In this document: positions 1 to 7,472 of the stretch, piece by piece | How positions within the stretch are numbered: the first letter of the stretch is position 1 | How the letters are laid out: every line of letters begins with the position of its first letter | Assembly (NCBI GenBank): GCA_937950385.1 | Contig: CALFEA010000291.1 | Location: forward strand, 1 to 18,497 | Length of the DNA: 18,497 nt | Direction: 5' to 3' | DNA from: an uncultured Altererythrobacter sp. | GTDB lineage: Bacteria; Pseudomonadota; Alphaproteobacteria; Sphingomonadales; Sphingomonadaceae | Program-made: the position numbers and the translations under genes | The notes under the pieces: model-generated | Told to the model about the DNA's origin: nothing | The model's database searches: none | The model's input: the letters and a program-made list of their open reading frames with translations, nothing else

Positions 1-1
1 T

Positions 2-709
2 GGCGCGGTTTATTTCATGCAGAATATGCTGAAACACGCCGGCCACGATGTTGAGGGCAAGACTGCCGTCATCTCTGGCTCAGGCAATGTCGCAACCCAT
101 GCGGCGGAGAAGATCACGCAATTGGGCGGCAAGGTTTTGACACTGTCAGATAGCGGCGGCTTCATTCATGATCCTGATGGCATTACCCAAGAAAAAATCG
201 ATTTCGTCAAGCATTTGAAGACGGTCAAGCGCGGCCGGATCAGCGAATATTGCGATGAGTTCAAAGGCGCATCTTTCCACGAAGGCAAGCGACCATGGGA
301 TGTTACCTGTGACCTGGCTTTGCCGTGCGCAACGCAAAATGAGCTCAATGAAGGCGAGGCGAAATCGCTGGTTAAAAACGGCGTTCAGGCCGTTTCAGAA
401 GGCGCGAATATGCCGACCACGCTGGAAGGCGTAAAAGTCTTCCATGATGCCAAGATCCTTTACGGTCCGGGCAAAGCCGCAAATGCTGGCGGCGTGGCTG
501 TATCCGGTTTGGAAATGAGCCAAAACTCAGAACGCATTAGCTGGAACCACGAACGCCTCGGTGAAATGCTGACCGATCTGATGGAAGGCATCCACGAAAA
601 ATGCGTCGAATATGGCGAACATGATGGCCATGTCGATTATGTGAAGGGCGCGAATATCGCTGGCTTCAAAAAGGTCGCAGATGCGATGCTGGCCTTCGGC
701 GTCGTCTAG
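2..709 (+). CDS. gdhA: NADP-type glutamate dehydrogenase, C-terminal half (5' end outside window)
   Basis: This enzyme reversibly makes L-glutamate from 2-oxoglutarate and ammonia using NADPH, in the cytoplasm. The reading frame is open from base 2, before the first ATG at 17, so about 235 residues of a protein usually near 450 residues are visible. The segment begins inside the dinucleotide-binding domain. The Rossmann motif GSGNVATHAAEK is followed by LSDSGG, the Ser-containing pocket typical of NADP-dependent forms. Later family signatures are SEGANMPTT, GKAANAGGVAVSGLEMSQNS and, near the end, VKGANIAGFKKVADAML. The stop is TAG at 707-709. The start, promoter and N-terminal substrate domain lie off the window. 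The next gene is rpsM, 351 bases on, so the two are probably not one transcript. Its product competes for the same 2-oxoglutarate that SucA consumes. The family call is very secure; NADP over NAD specificity is inferred from the motif. Confidence 0.95.
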   Translation, partial: GAVYFMQNMLKHAGHDVEGKTAVISGSGNVATHAAEKITQLGGKVLTLSDSGGFIHDPDGITQEKIDFVKHLKTVKRGRISEYCDEFKGASFHEGKRPWDVTCDLALPCATQNELNEGEAKSLVKNGVQAVSEGANMPTTLEGVKVFHDAKILYGPGKAANAGGVAVSGLEMSQNSERISWNHERLGEMLTDLMEGIHEKCVEYGEHDGHVDYVKGANIAGFKKVADAMLAFGVV

Positions 710-1060
710 TCACGGTAAATCTTAGGCTGTGCCTGCGCGCTGGCAATCTTGCTGGCGGCGCAGGCGCAGGCCTTTGAATTTCCTAAGGCAGGCGGGCGAG
801 GACAGCCAATTGGTTGATCGCAGATGGCTGCTGCGCCAATTCGTGGTTGACGGGCGGAGCGAATCGTCTTAAGCGCGCCTTTCATTCGACAGTCTCGAAC
901 GGTCCGGCAGGCAGCAGCTTTTTTGATGTGCGCTCATCCGGGCCTTTGCCGTTTTGGCCTTGGGGACAGCTTCGAATGATTGGAAGCGTTGAGATGGAGA
1001 TAAGGCCGCAGCGACACGCGCTGTGTATCCTTAAAATCTCTGTGGAGCATGGAGAAATAA
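710..1060 (+). other. 351-base spacer between gdhA and rpsM, no convincing gene
   Basis: This gap carries no gene I can support. Three things are visible in it. First, bases 731-738 (GCCTGCGC) can pair with 758-765 or 764-771 (GCGCAGGC), but no T tract follows, so it is a weak terminator candidate for gdhA. Second, a short open stretch at 719-817 without an ATG would encode a signal-peptide-like string (LAILLAAQAQA then FEFPKAGG). Third, a small hairpin at 1007-1025 lies just ahead of rpsM. A promoter for the ribosomal operon is expected here, but no clear -35/-10 pair could be picked by eye. Confidence 0.5.
1007..1025 (+). promoter_or_regulatory. Small hairpin in the rpsM leader
   Basis: CGCAGCG at 1007-1013 pairs with CGCTGTG at 1019-1025, one pair being G-U, around a five-base loop ACACG. 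It ends 25 bases before the Shine-Dalgarno GGAG of rpsM. It could be a leader structure of the ribosomal operon, but the stem is short and may be chance. Confidence 0.25.
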
Positions 1061-1429
1061 GTGGCTCGTATTGCCGGGGTAAATATCCCTACAAATAAGC
1101 GCGTGATTATCGCGCTGACATATATTCACGGAATTGGCCGCACAACGGCTGTTCAAATCGCAGATAAGCTGAAAATTGATCACAGCCGCCGGGTTCAAGA
1201 CCTGAGCGATGCTGAGGTTCTTGCCGTTCGCGAAGCAATTGATGCAGATCTCACTGTTGAAGGTGATCTGCGCCGCCAGACTGCGATGAACATTAAGCGC
1301 CTGATGGATCTGCGGTCTTATCGCGGTCTTCGTCACCGTAATGGTCTGCCCGTTCGCGGTCAGCGCACGCACACCAACGCCCGCACCCGCAAGGGTAAGG
1401 CCAAGCCAATTGCTGGGAAGAAGAAGTAA
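1061..1429 (+). CDS. rpsM: 30S ribosomal protein uS13
   Basis: Small-subunit protein S13 sits in the head of the 30S subunit. It contacts 16S rRNA, the P-site tRNA and, through the intersubunit bridge, L5. The product is 122 residues, the normal length. It opens [10 protein letters not shown], contains the helix-hairpin region [15 protein letters not shown] near residues 20-34, and ends in the basic tail that enters the tRNA site ([20 protein letters not shown], then a lysine-rich end). The start is GTG at 1061, supported by GGAG at 1051-1054 six bases upstream and by exact family alignment of the N-terminus. It is the first gene of the local cluster rpsM-rpsK-rpoA-rplQ. In many alphaproteobacteria secY and adk lie directly upstream, but here gdhA does. 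Confidence 0.98.
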   Translation: MARIAGVNIPTNKRVIIALTYIHGIGRTTAVQIADKLKIDHSRRVQDLSDAEVLAVREAIDADLTVEGDLRRQTAMNIKRLMDLRSYRGLRHRNGLPVRGQRTHTNARTRKGKAKPIAGKKK

Positions 1430-1430
1430 T

Positions 1431-1472
1431 CACTTTGTGGTTGGCCGGATGGCCGCCAAGCAAAGTGGTTTT
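1431..1472 (+). terminator. Hairpin followed by a short T run between rpsM and rpsK (possible attenuator)
   Basis: CACTTTG at 1431-1437 pairs with CAAAGTG at 1461-1467, and TTGGC inside it can pair with GCCAA, giving an interrupted stem starting right after the rpsM stop. Four T residues follow at 1469-1472. As rpsK, rpoA and rplQ clearly belong downstream, this is more likely a partial terminator, attenuator or mRNA processing/stability element than a full stop. Confidence 0.45.
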
Positions 1473-1508
1473 CCCTGTCTTCTCTCGTATATTTAAGGAA
1501 TACGTATA

Positions 1509-1898
1509 ATGGCACGCGAAGCAGGTCGGGTTAAAAAACGCGACAAGAAAAATATCTCAAGCGGCGTTGCGCACATCAACGCCAGCTTTAACAACACCAT
1601 GATCACCATCACCGATGCACAGGGCAATGCGATTAGCTGGTCCAGTGCTGGCACGATGGGGTTTAAGGGTAGCCGCAAGTCTACGCCTTATGCAGCGCAG
1701 GTTGCAGCGGATGACGCTGGCAAGAAAGCTGCTGAGCACGGTGTGCGCACGTTGGAAGTTGAAGTGAAGGGGCCGGGTTCGGGCCGTGAGAGCGCATTGC
1801 GCGGTCTTGCAGCTGTCGGCTTCACGATCACTTCGATCCGCGATGTGACCTCGATCCCGCACAACGGGGTTCGTCCATCCAAGCGTCGCCGCGTCTGA
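1509..1898 (+). CDS. rpsK: 30S ribosomal protein uS11
   Basis: S11 lies on the platform of the 30S subunit near the mRNA exit region, binding 16S rRNA next to S7 and S18. The 129-residue product has the expected length and shows family motifs in order: [18 protein letters not shown] (about residues 18-35), [20 protein letters not shown] (about 45-64), [11 protein letters not shown], and the invariant end [13 protein letters not shown]. The ATG at 1509 is preceded by AAGGAA at 1495-1500 with eight bases between. It follows rpsM by 79 bases and precedes rpoA by 116. rpsD, which separates rpsK from rpoA in Escherichia coli, is absent here. That is usual for alphaproteobacteria, so S4-mediated control of the operon by a local rpsD product is not expected. 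Confidence 0.98.
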   Translation: MAREAGRVKKRDKKNISSGVAHINASFNNTMITITDAQGNAISWSSAGTMGFKGSRKSTPYAAQVAADDAGKKAAEHGVRTLEVEVKGPGSGRESALRGLAAVGFTITSIRDVTSIPHNGVRPSKRRRV

Positions 1899-1946
1899 TC
1901 CGTAGCTTTCTGGCGTCGGAGCAATTCGCCGCCAAATAAGTCCCAC

Positions 1947-1984
1947 AGGATCAGCGCCGCGGCCCTTCTGGCCAAGCCGATCCT
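1947..1984 (+). promoter_or_regulatory. Hairpin in the rpsK-rpoA spacer
   Basis: AGGATC at 1947-1952 pairs with GATCCT at 1979-1984. An inner GGCC (1961-1964) can pair with GGCC (1970-1973) around a five-base loop. The structure ends 19 bases before the rpoA ribosome site AGGGG (2004-2008). No T tract follows, so it is better read as an mRNA structure than a terminator. The stem is broken and may not be functional. Confidence 0.35.
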
Positions 1985-2014
1985 TCACTGCTGATATAAA
2001 TCCAGGGGAAATCC

Positions 2015-3070
2015 ATGTCCGTCAATATCAAGAACTGGCAGGAACTTAAGAAGCCCAACACTCTCGAGATCAAAGAGGGCGGGGATAAAGGCCGCAAGGC
2101 AACATTTGTCGCTGAACCGCTTGAGCGTGGTTTTGGTCTGACGCTTGGCAATGCGCTGCGCCGCGTTCTGCTGTCTTCGCTTCAGGGTGCTGCGATCACG
2201 TCGATCAAGATTGAGAACGTGCTGCACGAATTCTCATCACTTGCCGGCGTACGCGAAGATGTCACCGACATCGTTCTGAACGTAAAGCAAATCGCACTGA
2301 AAATGGAAGGCGAGGGCGTGAAGCGTCTGCAGCTTTCCAAGACCGGTCCTGCTGAAGTGAAAGCGGGCGACATCGCTGTTACCGGCGACATCGAAGTGAT
2401 GAACAAGGATCTCGTGATCTGTCACTTGGATGATGGCGCGACGCTCAACATGGAACTGACCGCTGACGTTGGCAAAGGCTATGCGCCTGCGGTTCAGAAC
2501 CGTCCGGTTGATGCGCCGATTGGCCTTATTCCGGTCGACTCGCTCTATTCTCCAGTGCGTCAGGTCAGCTATAAAGTTGACAATGCCCGCGTTGGCCAAG
2601 AGCTCGACTATGACAAATTGTCGCTGAACGTTGAAACCGATGGCACGATCACTCCAGAAGACGCCGTGGCTTACGCTGCGCGCATTCTTCAGGATCAGCT
2701 GACATTGTTCGTACACTTCGAAGACGGTGTGCCGCAGCCACAATCAGCAATGATTGGCCAAGCCGCGACCCCGCAAGAAGACGATGCAAACCAATTGAAC
2801 CGTTACCTCCTCAAGAAGGTCGACGAGTTGGAATTGTCAGTGCGTTCGGCAAATTGCCTCAAGAACGACAACATCATCTATATCGGCGATCTGGTTCAGA
2901 AGACCGAAGCGGAAATGTTGCGCACGCCAAACTTTGGCCGCAAGTCCTTGAACGAAATCAAGGAAGTGCTTTCAAGCATGGGTCTGCGTTTGGGCATGGA
3001 CATCCCCGGCTGGCCGCCTGAAAACATCGAAGAAATGGCTAAGAAGCTCGAACAAGAGCTTCTGGGCTAA
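2015..3070 (+). CDS. rpoA: DNA-directed RNA polymerase subunit alpha
   Basis: The alpha subunit dimerises to nucleate RNA polymerase assembly, and its C-terminal domain binds upstream promoter DNA and activators. The product is 351 residues, within the usual range for alphaproteobacteria. The N-terminal assembly domain covers about residues 20-240 and includes [17 protein letters not shown] (residues 40-56) and the [16 protein letters not shown] segment. A short linker at about 241-262 leads to the C-terminal domain with [20 protein letters not shown] (277-295). Arg277, Asn280 and Cys281 match Escherichia coli R265, N268 and C269 of the DNA-binding determinant. The end carries [18 protein letters not shown] and an acidic, lysine-rich tail. 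The start ATG at 2015 has AGGGG at 2004-2008. Nothing unusual is seen in the protein. Confidence 0.98.
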   Translation: MSVNIKNWQELKKPNTLEIKEGGDKGRKATFVAEPLERGFGLTLGNALRRVLLSSLQGAAITSIKIENVLHEFSSLAGVREDVTDIVLNVKQIALKMEGEGVKRLQLSKTGPAEVKAGDIAVTGDIEVMNKDLVICHLDDGATLNMELTADVGKGYAPAVQNRPVDAPIGLIPVDSLYSPVRQVSYKVDNARVGQELDYDKLSLNVETDGTITPEDAVAYAARILQDQLTLFVHFEDGVPQPQSAMIGQAATPQEDDANQLNRYLLKKVDELELSVRSANCLKNDNIIYIGDLVQKTEAEMLRTPNFGRKSLNEIKEVLSSMGLRLGMDIPGWPPENIEEMAKKLEQELLG

Positions 3071-3079
3071 TACGGTATC

Positions 3080-3114
3080 GGCGGCGCGCCACTCAGCACT
3101 GAGAAAGCGCCGCC
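3080..3114 (+). promoter_or_regulatory. Strong two-part hairpin between rpoA and rplQ
   Basis: GGCGGCGC at 3080-3087 pairs perfectly with GCGCCGCC at 3107-3114. An inner stem CTCAG (3092-3096) pairs with CTGAG (3099-3103) around a two-base turn. It starts ten bases after the rpoA stop and no T tract follows, so it is not a standard terminator. It may be an RNase processing site, a stability element for the rpoA 3' end, or a protein-binding leader for rplQ. Confidence 0.5.
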
Positions 3115-3189
3115 AGCACTGGGCTACCTCATACGGGCCCCTTACGAACGCGCAGCCTGCAAATGGATGCGCACATAAAGGAATAGATT

Positions 3190-3621
3190 ATGCGTCACGG
3201 ACTTTCACAACGTAAACTCAGCCGTAAATCGGGTCACCGCAAGGCTCTTTTCCGCAATATGTCAGCGGCCCTCATCAAGCATGAGCAAATCCACACGACA
3301 TTGCCTAAGGCCAAAGAACTGCGTCCTTACATTGAAAAGCTGATCACTTTGGCCAAGCGTGGCGGTCTTTCGAACCGCCGCCTGGCGCAAAGCCGCCTGC
3401 TTGACGAGACACAGCTGAAGAAGCTGTTCGACATTCTGGCTGAGCGTTATTCAGACCGCGATGGCGGCTATACCCGCGTTATTAAAGCCGGCTACCGCGC
3501 CAGCGATAGTGCGCAAATGGCGATCATCGAACTGGTTGACCGCGACGAAGACGCAAGGGGCCAAGACAGCGGCCCTGTCATGAATTCGGAAGAAGAAGAG
3601 TTGGCTGAAGCAACAGCATAA
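3190..3621 (+). CDS. rplQ: 50S ribosomal protein bL17
   Basis: L17 lies near the peptide exit tunnel on the large subunit. The 143-residue product opens [20 protein letters not shown] and continues with [20 protein letters not shown] and [15 protein letters not shown], all hallmark L17 segments. The core ends near residue 118. The last 25 residues form an acidic, disordered-looking tail ([20 protein letters not shown]), an extension common in alphaproteobacterial L17. The ATG at 3190 is preceded by AAGGAA at 3178-3183 with six bases between. This is the last gene of the ribosomal cluster; a clear terminator follows 26 bases after the stop. The call is secure, and the role of the acidic tail is unknown. 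Confidence 0.98.
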   Translation: MRHGLSQRKLSRKSGHRKALFRNMSAALIKHEQIHTTLPKAKELRPYIEKLITLAKRGGLSNRRLAQSRLLDETQLKKLFDILAERYSDRDGGYTRVIKAGYRASDSAQMAIIELVDRDEDARGQDSGPVMNSEEEELAEATA

Positions 3622-3647
3622 GCTTAAATTCGACCAACGACATTAAG

Positions 3648-3683
3648 GGGGCTGGCAGAGCGATCTGCTGGCCCTTTTCTTTT
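3648..3683 (+). terminator. Rho-independent terminator of the ribosomal alpha operon
   Basis: An 11-pair stem, GGGCTGGCAGA (3649-3659) with TCTGCTGGCCC (3664-3674), has two adjacent G-U type pairs and is capped by the tetraloop GCGA, a GNRA loop. TTTTCTTTT follows at 3675-3683. Stem, loop and T tract together make a textbook intrinsic terminator. It separates the ribosomal cluster from the serine hydrolase gene that begins at 3710. Confidence 0.9.
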
Positions 3684-3709
3684 GGGCTGGCGGGCTTAAA
3701 CTCGCATTC

Positions 3710-5110
3710 ATGAGAAAAACAATTTTCGCCGCAGCCGCTGCTGCGCTCGCACTGTCACCGCCCGTCCACGCACAAACTGCGCAAGACAAACTTGATGGCA
3801 AATATGACCGCGCTTTGGCCGCTGGCTACAAGGCGCTGATGCTATGCAGCGCGATTGGCAATGCAGAGAAGAACGGCGCGAAACGCACGCCGGAAAGTGT
3901 GGAGCAATGGGAGCTTCAAGGCATTCAAAAGCCGCTCGATGCAATTGTGGATGAGTTGGAATATGAAATTGTCCGGCGTCCATCGGGCCAGATCGCTCAG
4001 GTTGAAGTTGAATGGGACGATACAATGCCGCCGCGCGTTGCGGCCTATTATTATGATAGCGGTTGTTCAGCTTTACCGATTGGGACAGCAACAGCTGCGG
4101 CCCAACCGACTTTGCCGATCGCAATACCGGAAAGCGAAACACCTAAGACGGTTAGCGATAAGCAGGATCGGCCGCGAACACGCTACCGCCTCAGCGAAGT
4201 GGCAAAGGCGGCGATGAAAGAGCAATATGGCGAGGGTACGCGCTCAACCGCCGTTGTGATCCAACGCGATGGCGCGGTCCAGTGGTATGAGTATGCTGCG
4301 GGCTTTACTCCCAATACGCCGCAACGCACGTGGTCTGTCGCCAAAAGTATCGCTGCAACATTGGTGGGCGTGTCGGTGCATGCGGGCGAATCCGATGTGA
4401 ATGAGCCGGTTGCGATGAACTATTGGCGGCAGGGCGGCGCATTTGAACCGCGCAATGCGGTCACGCTCGACCATATGCTGCGCATGGCATCGGGCCGTTA
4501 CACTGACACCCCAGGCAATCGCAGTCTTGGCCTGTATTGGGGCGGCTCCACCGTCAATGAAACCGCGACGGGCTGGCCGTTGATCCATAAGCCGGGCACT
4601 GTTTTCCGCTATGCCAATAATGACACGTTGATGGCGATAAAGGCGATCGATAATTACATCAGCTATTACAAGCCGCCGGAAATTTTCGAACAAATCGGTA
4701 TGCTTCACACCGTTGCTGAGACCGATATTCGCGGGGATTACATTCTCTCCAGCCAGGTCTGGTCGACCGCCCCTGATCTTGTGAAATTGGGGCAGCTTTA
4801 TCTCGATGATGGCGTGATTGGCAAAGGCGAGAATGCCGAACGTGTGCTCCCTGAAAACTGGCGGGAATATGTCTCTGCGCCCAGCGGCCCTCAACCCAAA
4901 GGTCGGCCCAGTGGATATGGCGCGGGCTTTTGGCTGATGAACAATTCAGAAGGCGTGCCCAAGGACACTTTCTATGCTGCGGGGCGCCGCGGGCAATTTA
5001 TTGTCATCGTGCCGAGCAAGAATGTGGTTATCGTGCGGCGCGGAGAGGATCCGGGCAGCGCACGCTTTGACATTATCCGCTTTACCCGCGATGTGTTGGC
5101 GGCGCTGTAG
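3710..5110 (+). CDS. Exported beta-lactamase-fold serine hydrolase (class C related)
   Basis: This is a predicted periplasmic serine hydrolase of the beta-lactamase/penicillin-binding fold (Pfam Beta-lactamase family, PF00144), 466 residues. A signal peptide covers residues 1-21 (basic MRK, alanine-rich core, VHA then Q). The catalytic SxxK motif is S209-V-A-K212, and the second motif YxN is Y301-A-N303. The third, KTG-type motif seems replaced by GRRGQ (425-429), as in 6-aminohexanoate-dimer-hydrolase-like members, so true beta-lactamase activity is not implied. Residues 22-140 form an extra N-terminal region with two cysteines (46 and 119) that could pair as a disulfide. The substrate is unknown. 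The gene follows the rplQ terminator by 26 bases, and no Shine-Dalgarno sequence is visible before its ATG, so the transcript may be leaderless. The start is supported by the signal peptide. The prolyl oligopeptidase gene follows 53 bases later and may be cotranscribed. Confidence 0.88.
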   Translation: MRKTIFAAAAAALALSPPVHAQTAQDKLDGKYDRALAAGYKALMLCSAIGNAEKNGAKRTPESVEQWELQGIQKPLDAIVDELEYEIVRRPSGQIAQVEVEWDDTMPPRVAAYYYDSGCSALPIGTATAAAQPTLPIAIPESETPKTVSDKQDRPRTRYRLSEVAKAAMKEQYGEGTRSTAVVIQRDGAVQWYEYAAGFTPNTPQRTWSVAKSIAATLVGVSVHAGESDVNEPVAMNYWRQGGAFEPRNAVTLDHMLRMASGRYTDTPGNRSLGLYWGGSTVNETATGWPLIHKPGTVFRYANNDTLMAIKAIDNYISYYKPPEIFEQIGMLHTVAETDIRGDYILSSQVWSTAPDLVKLGQLYLDDGVIGKGENAERVLPENWREYVSAPSGPQPKGRPSGYGAGFWLMNNSEGVPKDTFYAAGRRGQFIVIVPSKNVVIVRRGEDPGSARFDIIRFTRDVLAAL

Positions 5111-5163
5111 CGGCGCCAAAAACTGCGAGTAATTTTTCAAAACCCAAGCGAGTTTTCGACCCT

Positions 5164-7314
5164 ATGATCCGTGCACCTTATCTGGCGCTTGTTGCTGCAA
5201 GCCTCCTTTCTGCCCCTCTATCTGCTGAGACCGAAGCTTTGCCCCAATATCCTGAAACGCGCACCGATCCGATTGTTGAAACATTCTTTGGTGAGCAGGT
5301 CGCAGACCCTTACCGCTGGCTTGAAGAAGACGTTCGCAATAGCGAGGAAGTCGCGAATTGGGTTGAGCGCCAGAATGCGGTGACAGAAGGCTATTTAGAG
5401 GGCCTCAAGGGTAATGCATGGTTCAAGCAAAAGATCGGCGGCCTGCTCGATTTTGAACGCTTTGGCATTCCGCGCCGATCCGGTGATCGCTATTTCTATG
5501 CCCGCAATTCCGGCCTACAAAACCAGTCGCAATTGTTTGTCCAAGATGGGCTAAAGGGCGAACGCCGCCTGCTGCTTGACCCCAATGCATGGGCCGATGA
5601 TGGCGCAACCGCGCTGGCAGGCTGGGTCGCTTCTGAAGACGGATCAAAGCTGGCCTATAGTGTGCAAGATGGCGGAACCGATTGGCGCATCATTCGCGTG
5701 CTTGATGTCGAAACCGGCGAAGTGGAAAGCCAAGAAGTGCGCTGGGCCAAGTTCACAGGCATTTCGTGGCTGGGCAATGAAGGCTATTTCTACTCGCGCT
5801 TCCCAGAGCCGCAAGAAGGCCAGGATTTCCAAGCGCAAAACTTCAATCAAACGATCTATTTCCACCGCATTGGCACTGATCAAAGCGCAGATGAGCAAGT
5901 CTTCGCCACACCCGCCCACAAGGAACGCGGCCATTTTGCGCAGACAACCGAGGATGGGCGCTGGCTCGTTATTACCAGCGGAACAGGAACCGAGGCACGC
6001 CAAGAAGTGCGCCTCGTTGATCTGGACAAGCGCGATACGAACGGGTGGGAGACCGCTCCGCTTGTCACCGGCTTTGAGCATGCGTGGAATTTGATCGATA
6101 GCGTCGATGGCACATTGTATTTTGTGACCAATCAAGGCGCGCCGAAATTCCGCATTGTGTCGATTGATATGGATGCGAAAAAACCGGAATGGACCACGCT
6201 TATTGCGGAGACGGCTGAGCCGATTGCTGGCGCATCCATTGTCGGCAATCGTCTGGTGGTCGAATATCTAAAAGACGCCGCCTCCAACGCCCTGCTGTTT
6301 GATCTAAGCGGTAAAGCTGTCGGCCAGATTGAGCTGGGCGCATTCGGTTCTGCTGGCGGTTTTGGCGGCAAGGCGGGCAATCCTGAGACATTCTACAGCT
6401 ACACCAGCTTTAACCGTCCCAGCTCAATCTACCGGCTGAATTTGGAGACGGGCGAGACATCGCTCTTCGCCAGCCCTGAACTGACTTTCGATCCCGATGA
6501 TTATGCAGTGGTGCAGCGTTTCTACGCCTCTAAGGATGGCACAAAAGTGCCGATGTTCATCGTCCGCAAGAAATCGCTGGCGGCTGCAAAAGCTGCGGCA
6601 CCGACATTGCTTTATGGGTATGGCGGGTTCGATATTTCGCTGACCCCCGGCTTTTCCGCAACGCGCATGGCGTGGATGGAGGCAGGCGGTGTGTTCGCTT
6701 TGGCGAATATTCGCGGGGGCGGTGAATATGGCAAGGAATGGCACGATGGCGGGCGCCGGGCAAATAAGCAGAACAGCTTTGATGATTTTATCGCAGCCGG
6801 TGAGTTTCTGAAAGCGGAAGGCTATACCACGCCCGATGGCCTCGCGATCCAAGGCGGTTCCAATGGCGGATTGCTGGTCGGGGCGGTGACCAATCAGCGA
6901 CCCGATTTGGTCAATGCCTCCCATGCAGCCGTGGGCGTAATGGATATGCTGCGGTTTAACCGCTGGACCGCTGGGCGCTATTGGGTGGATGATTACGGCT
7001 ATCCCGACCGTGAGGAAGATTGGAAGCTCCTGCGGAGCTATTCGCCCTATCACAACATCAAGAATGGTACGGAATATCCCGCCGTTCTGGTGACCACGGC
7101 AGACACGGATGACCGCGTCGTACCTGCGCATAGCTTTAAATATGCAGCGGCACTGCAAGCAGCTGATCTGGGCGAAAAGCCGCATATCATTCGGATTGAA
7201 ACGCGCGCCGGGCATGGTTCAGGAAAACCCACCGATAAAGCGATTGAAGAGGGTGCAGATGTGCTCTCTTTTCTGGCCAAATTCACCGGTTTGAGTGTAC
7301 CTGAGGGGGAGTGA
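5164..7314 (+). CDS. Exported prolyl oligopeptidase (serine peptidase family S9A)
   Basis: This is a predicted secreted prolyl endopeptidase that cleaves short peptides after proline. It is 716 residues, the family's usual size plus a signal peptide (about residues 1-21, ending LSA). The N-terminal segment DPYRWLEE (48-55) is an S9A signature. Residues of about 90-440 form the beta-propeller that gates access, and the alpha/beta-hydrolase domain follows. The nucleophile is Ser566 in GGSNGG (564-569). The acid is Asp649 in DTDDRVVPAHS, with Arg651 matching the substrate-binding Arg643 of pig prolyl oligopeptidase. The base is His684 in RAGHGSGKP. GGFDISLTPGF and NIRGGGEYGKEWH are further family motifs. 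All catalytic parts are intact. No clear Shine-Dalgarno sequence precedes the ATG, and the signal peptide supports this start. The stop codon lies in the loop of a strong hairpin. Exact peptide specificity is inferred from family. Confidence 0.95.
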   Translation: MIRAPYLALVAASLLSAPLSAETEALPQYPETRTDPIVETFFGEQVADPYRWLEEDVRNSEEVANWVERQNAVTEGYLEGLKGNAWFKQKIGGLLDFERFGIPRRSGDRYFYARNSGLQNQSQLFVQDGLKGERRLLLDPNAWADDGATALAGWVASEDGSKLAYSVQDGGTDWRIIRVLDVETGEVESQEVRWAKFTGISWLGNEGYFYSRFPEPQEGQDFQAQNFNQTIYFHRIGTDQSADEQVFATPAHKERGHFAQTTEDGRWLVITSGTGTEARQEVRLVDLDKRDTNGWETAPLVTGFEHAWNLIDSVDGTLYFVTNQGAPKFRIVSIDMDAKKPEWTTLIAETAEPIAGASIVGNRLVVEYLKDAASNALLFDLSGKAVGQIELGAFGSAGGFGGKAGNPETFYSYTSFNRPSSIYRLNLETGETSLFASPELTFDPDDYAVVQRFYASKDGTKVPMFIVRKKSLAAAKAAAPTLLYGYGGFDISLTPGFSATRMAWMEAGGVFALANIRGGGEYGKEWHDGGRRANKQNSFDDFIAAGEFLKAEGYTTPDGLAIQGGSNGGLLVGAVTNQRPDLVNASHAAVGVMDMLRFNRWTAGRYWVDDYGYPDREEDWKLLRSYSPYHNIKNGTEYPAVLVTTADTDDRVVPAHSFKYAAALQAADLGEKPHIIRIETRAGHGSGKPTDKAIEEGADVLSFLAKFTGLSVPEGE

Positions 7315-7324
7315 TCCCCCTCGG
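7301..7324 (+). terminator. GC-rich hairpin overlapping the prolyl oligopeptidase stop codon
   Basis: CTGAGGGGGA (7301-7310) pairs with TCCCCCTCGG (7315-7324) in a ten-pair stem with one G-U pair. The loop is GTGA (7311-7314), a GNRA tetraloop that contains the TGA stop of the gene. No T tract follows, so it may be a 3' end stability element or a Rho-dependent or partial terminator rather than a classical one. Confidence 0.55.
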
Positions 7325-7409
7325 TGAATGACTAAATGTTCAGAAAAAGCGATGGTTTCCTGAACGGCGTCTGACAAGGGAATTCAGGCTCACCTCACAG
7401 CCCTTCATC

Positions 7410-7415
7410 TATAAC
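7410..7415 (+). promoter_or_regulatory. Candidate -10 element for the first RVDAGD protein gene
   Basis: TATAAC matches a sigma-70 -10 box at five of six positions and lies 58 bases ahead of the likely start codon at 7473. No good -35 hexamer stands 16-18 bases upstream, so this is a weak prediction by eye. Confidence 0.25.
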
Positions 7416-7472
7416 TGATCTTGCAATCGGGACATGTCGTTTCGGTTTCGCAAAATCAGAAGGATGAAACTG

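Noticed and set aside
890..1000. Minus-strand open stretch upstream of rpsM reading like a C-terminus (ending LLPAGPFETVE)
   Set aside because: It has no supporting start, would run antisense into rpsM and no family was recognised; probably chance.
814..1098. 94-residue plus-strand open frame between gdhA and rpsM
   Set aside because: It overlaps the start of rpsM in another frame, has no ribosome site and its composition does not look like a protein.
4244..4894. 216-residue minus-strand open frame
   Set aside because: Lies fully antisense to the serine hydrolase, whose motifs are intact; typical shadow frame.
6424..7215. 263-residue minus-strand open frame
   Set aside because: Antisense to the catalytic domain of the prolyl oligopeptidase; no protein-like motifs.
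7434..7472. Earlier in-frame starts (7434, 7464) for the first RVDAGD protein
   Set aside because: The AGAAGG site and the signal peptide both fit the ATG at 7473; the longer form adds an atypical basic extension.
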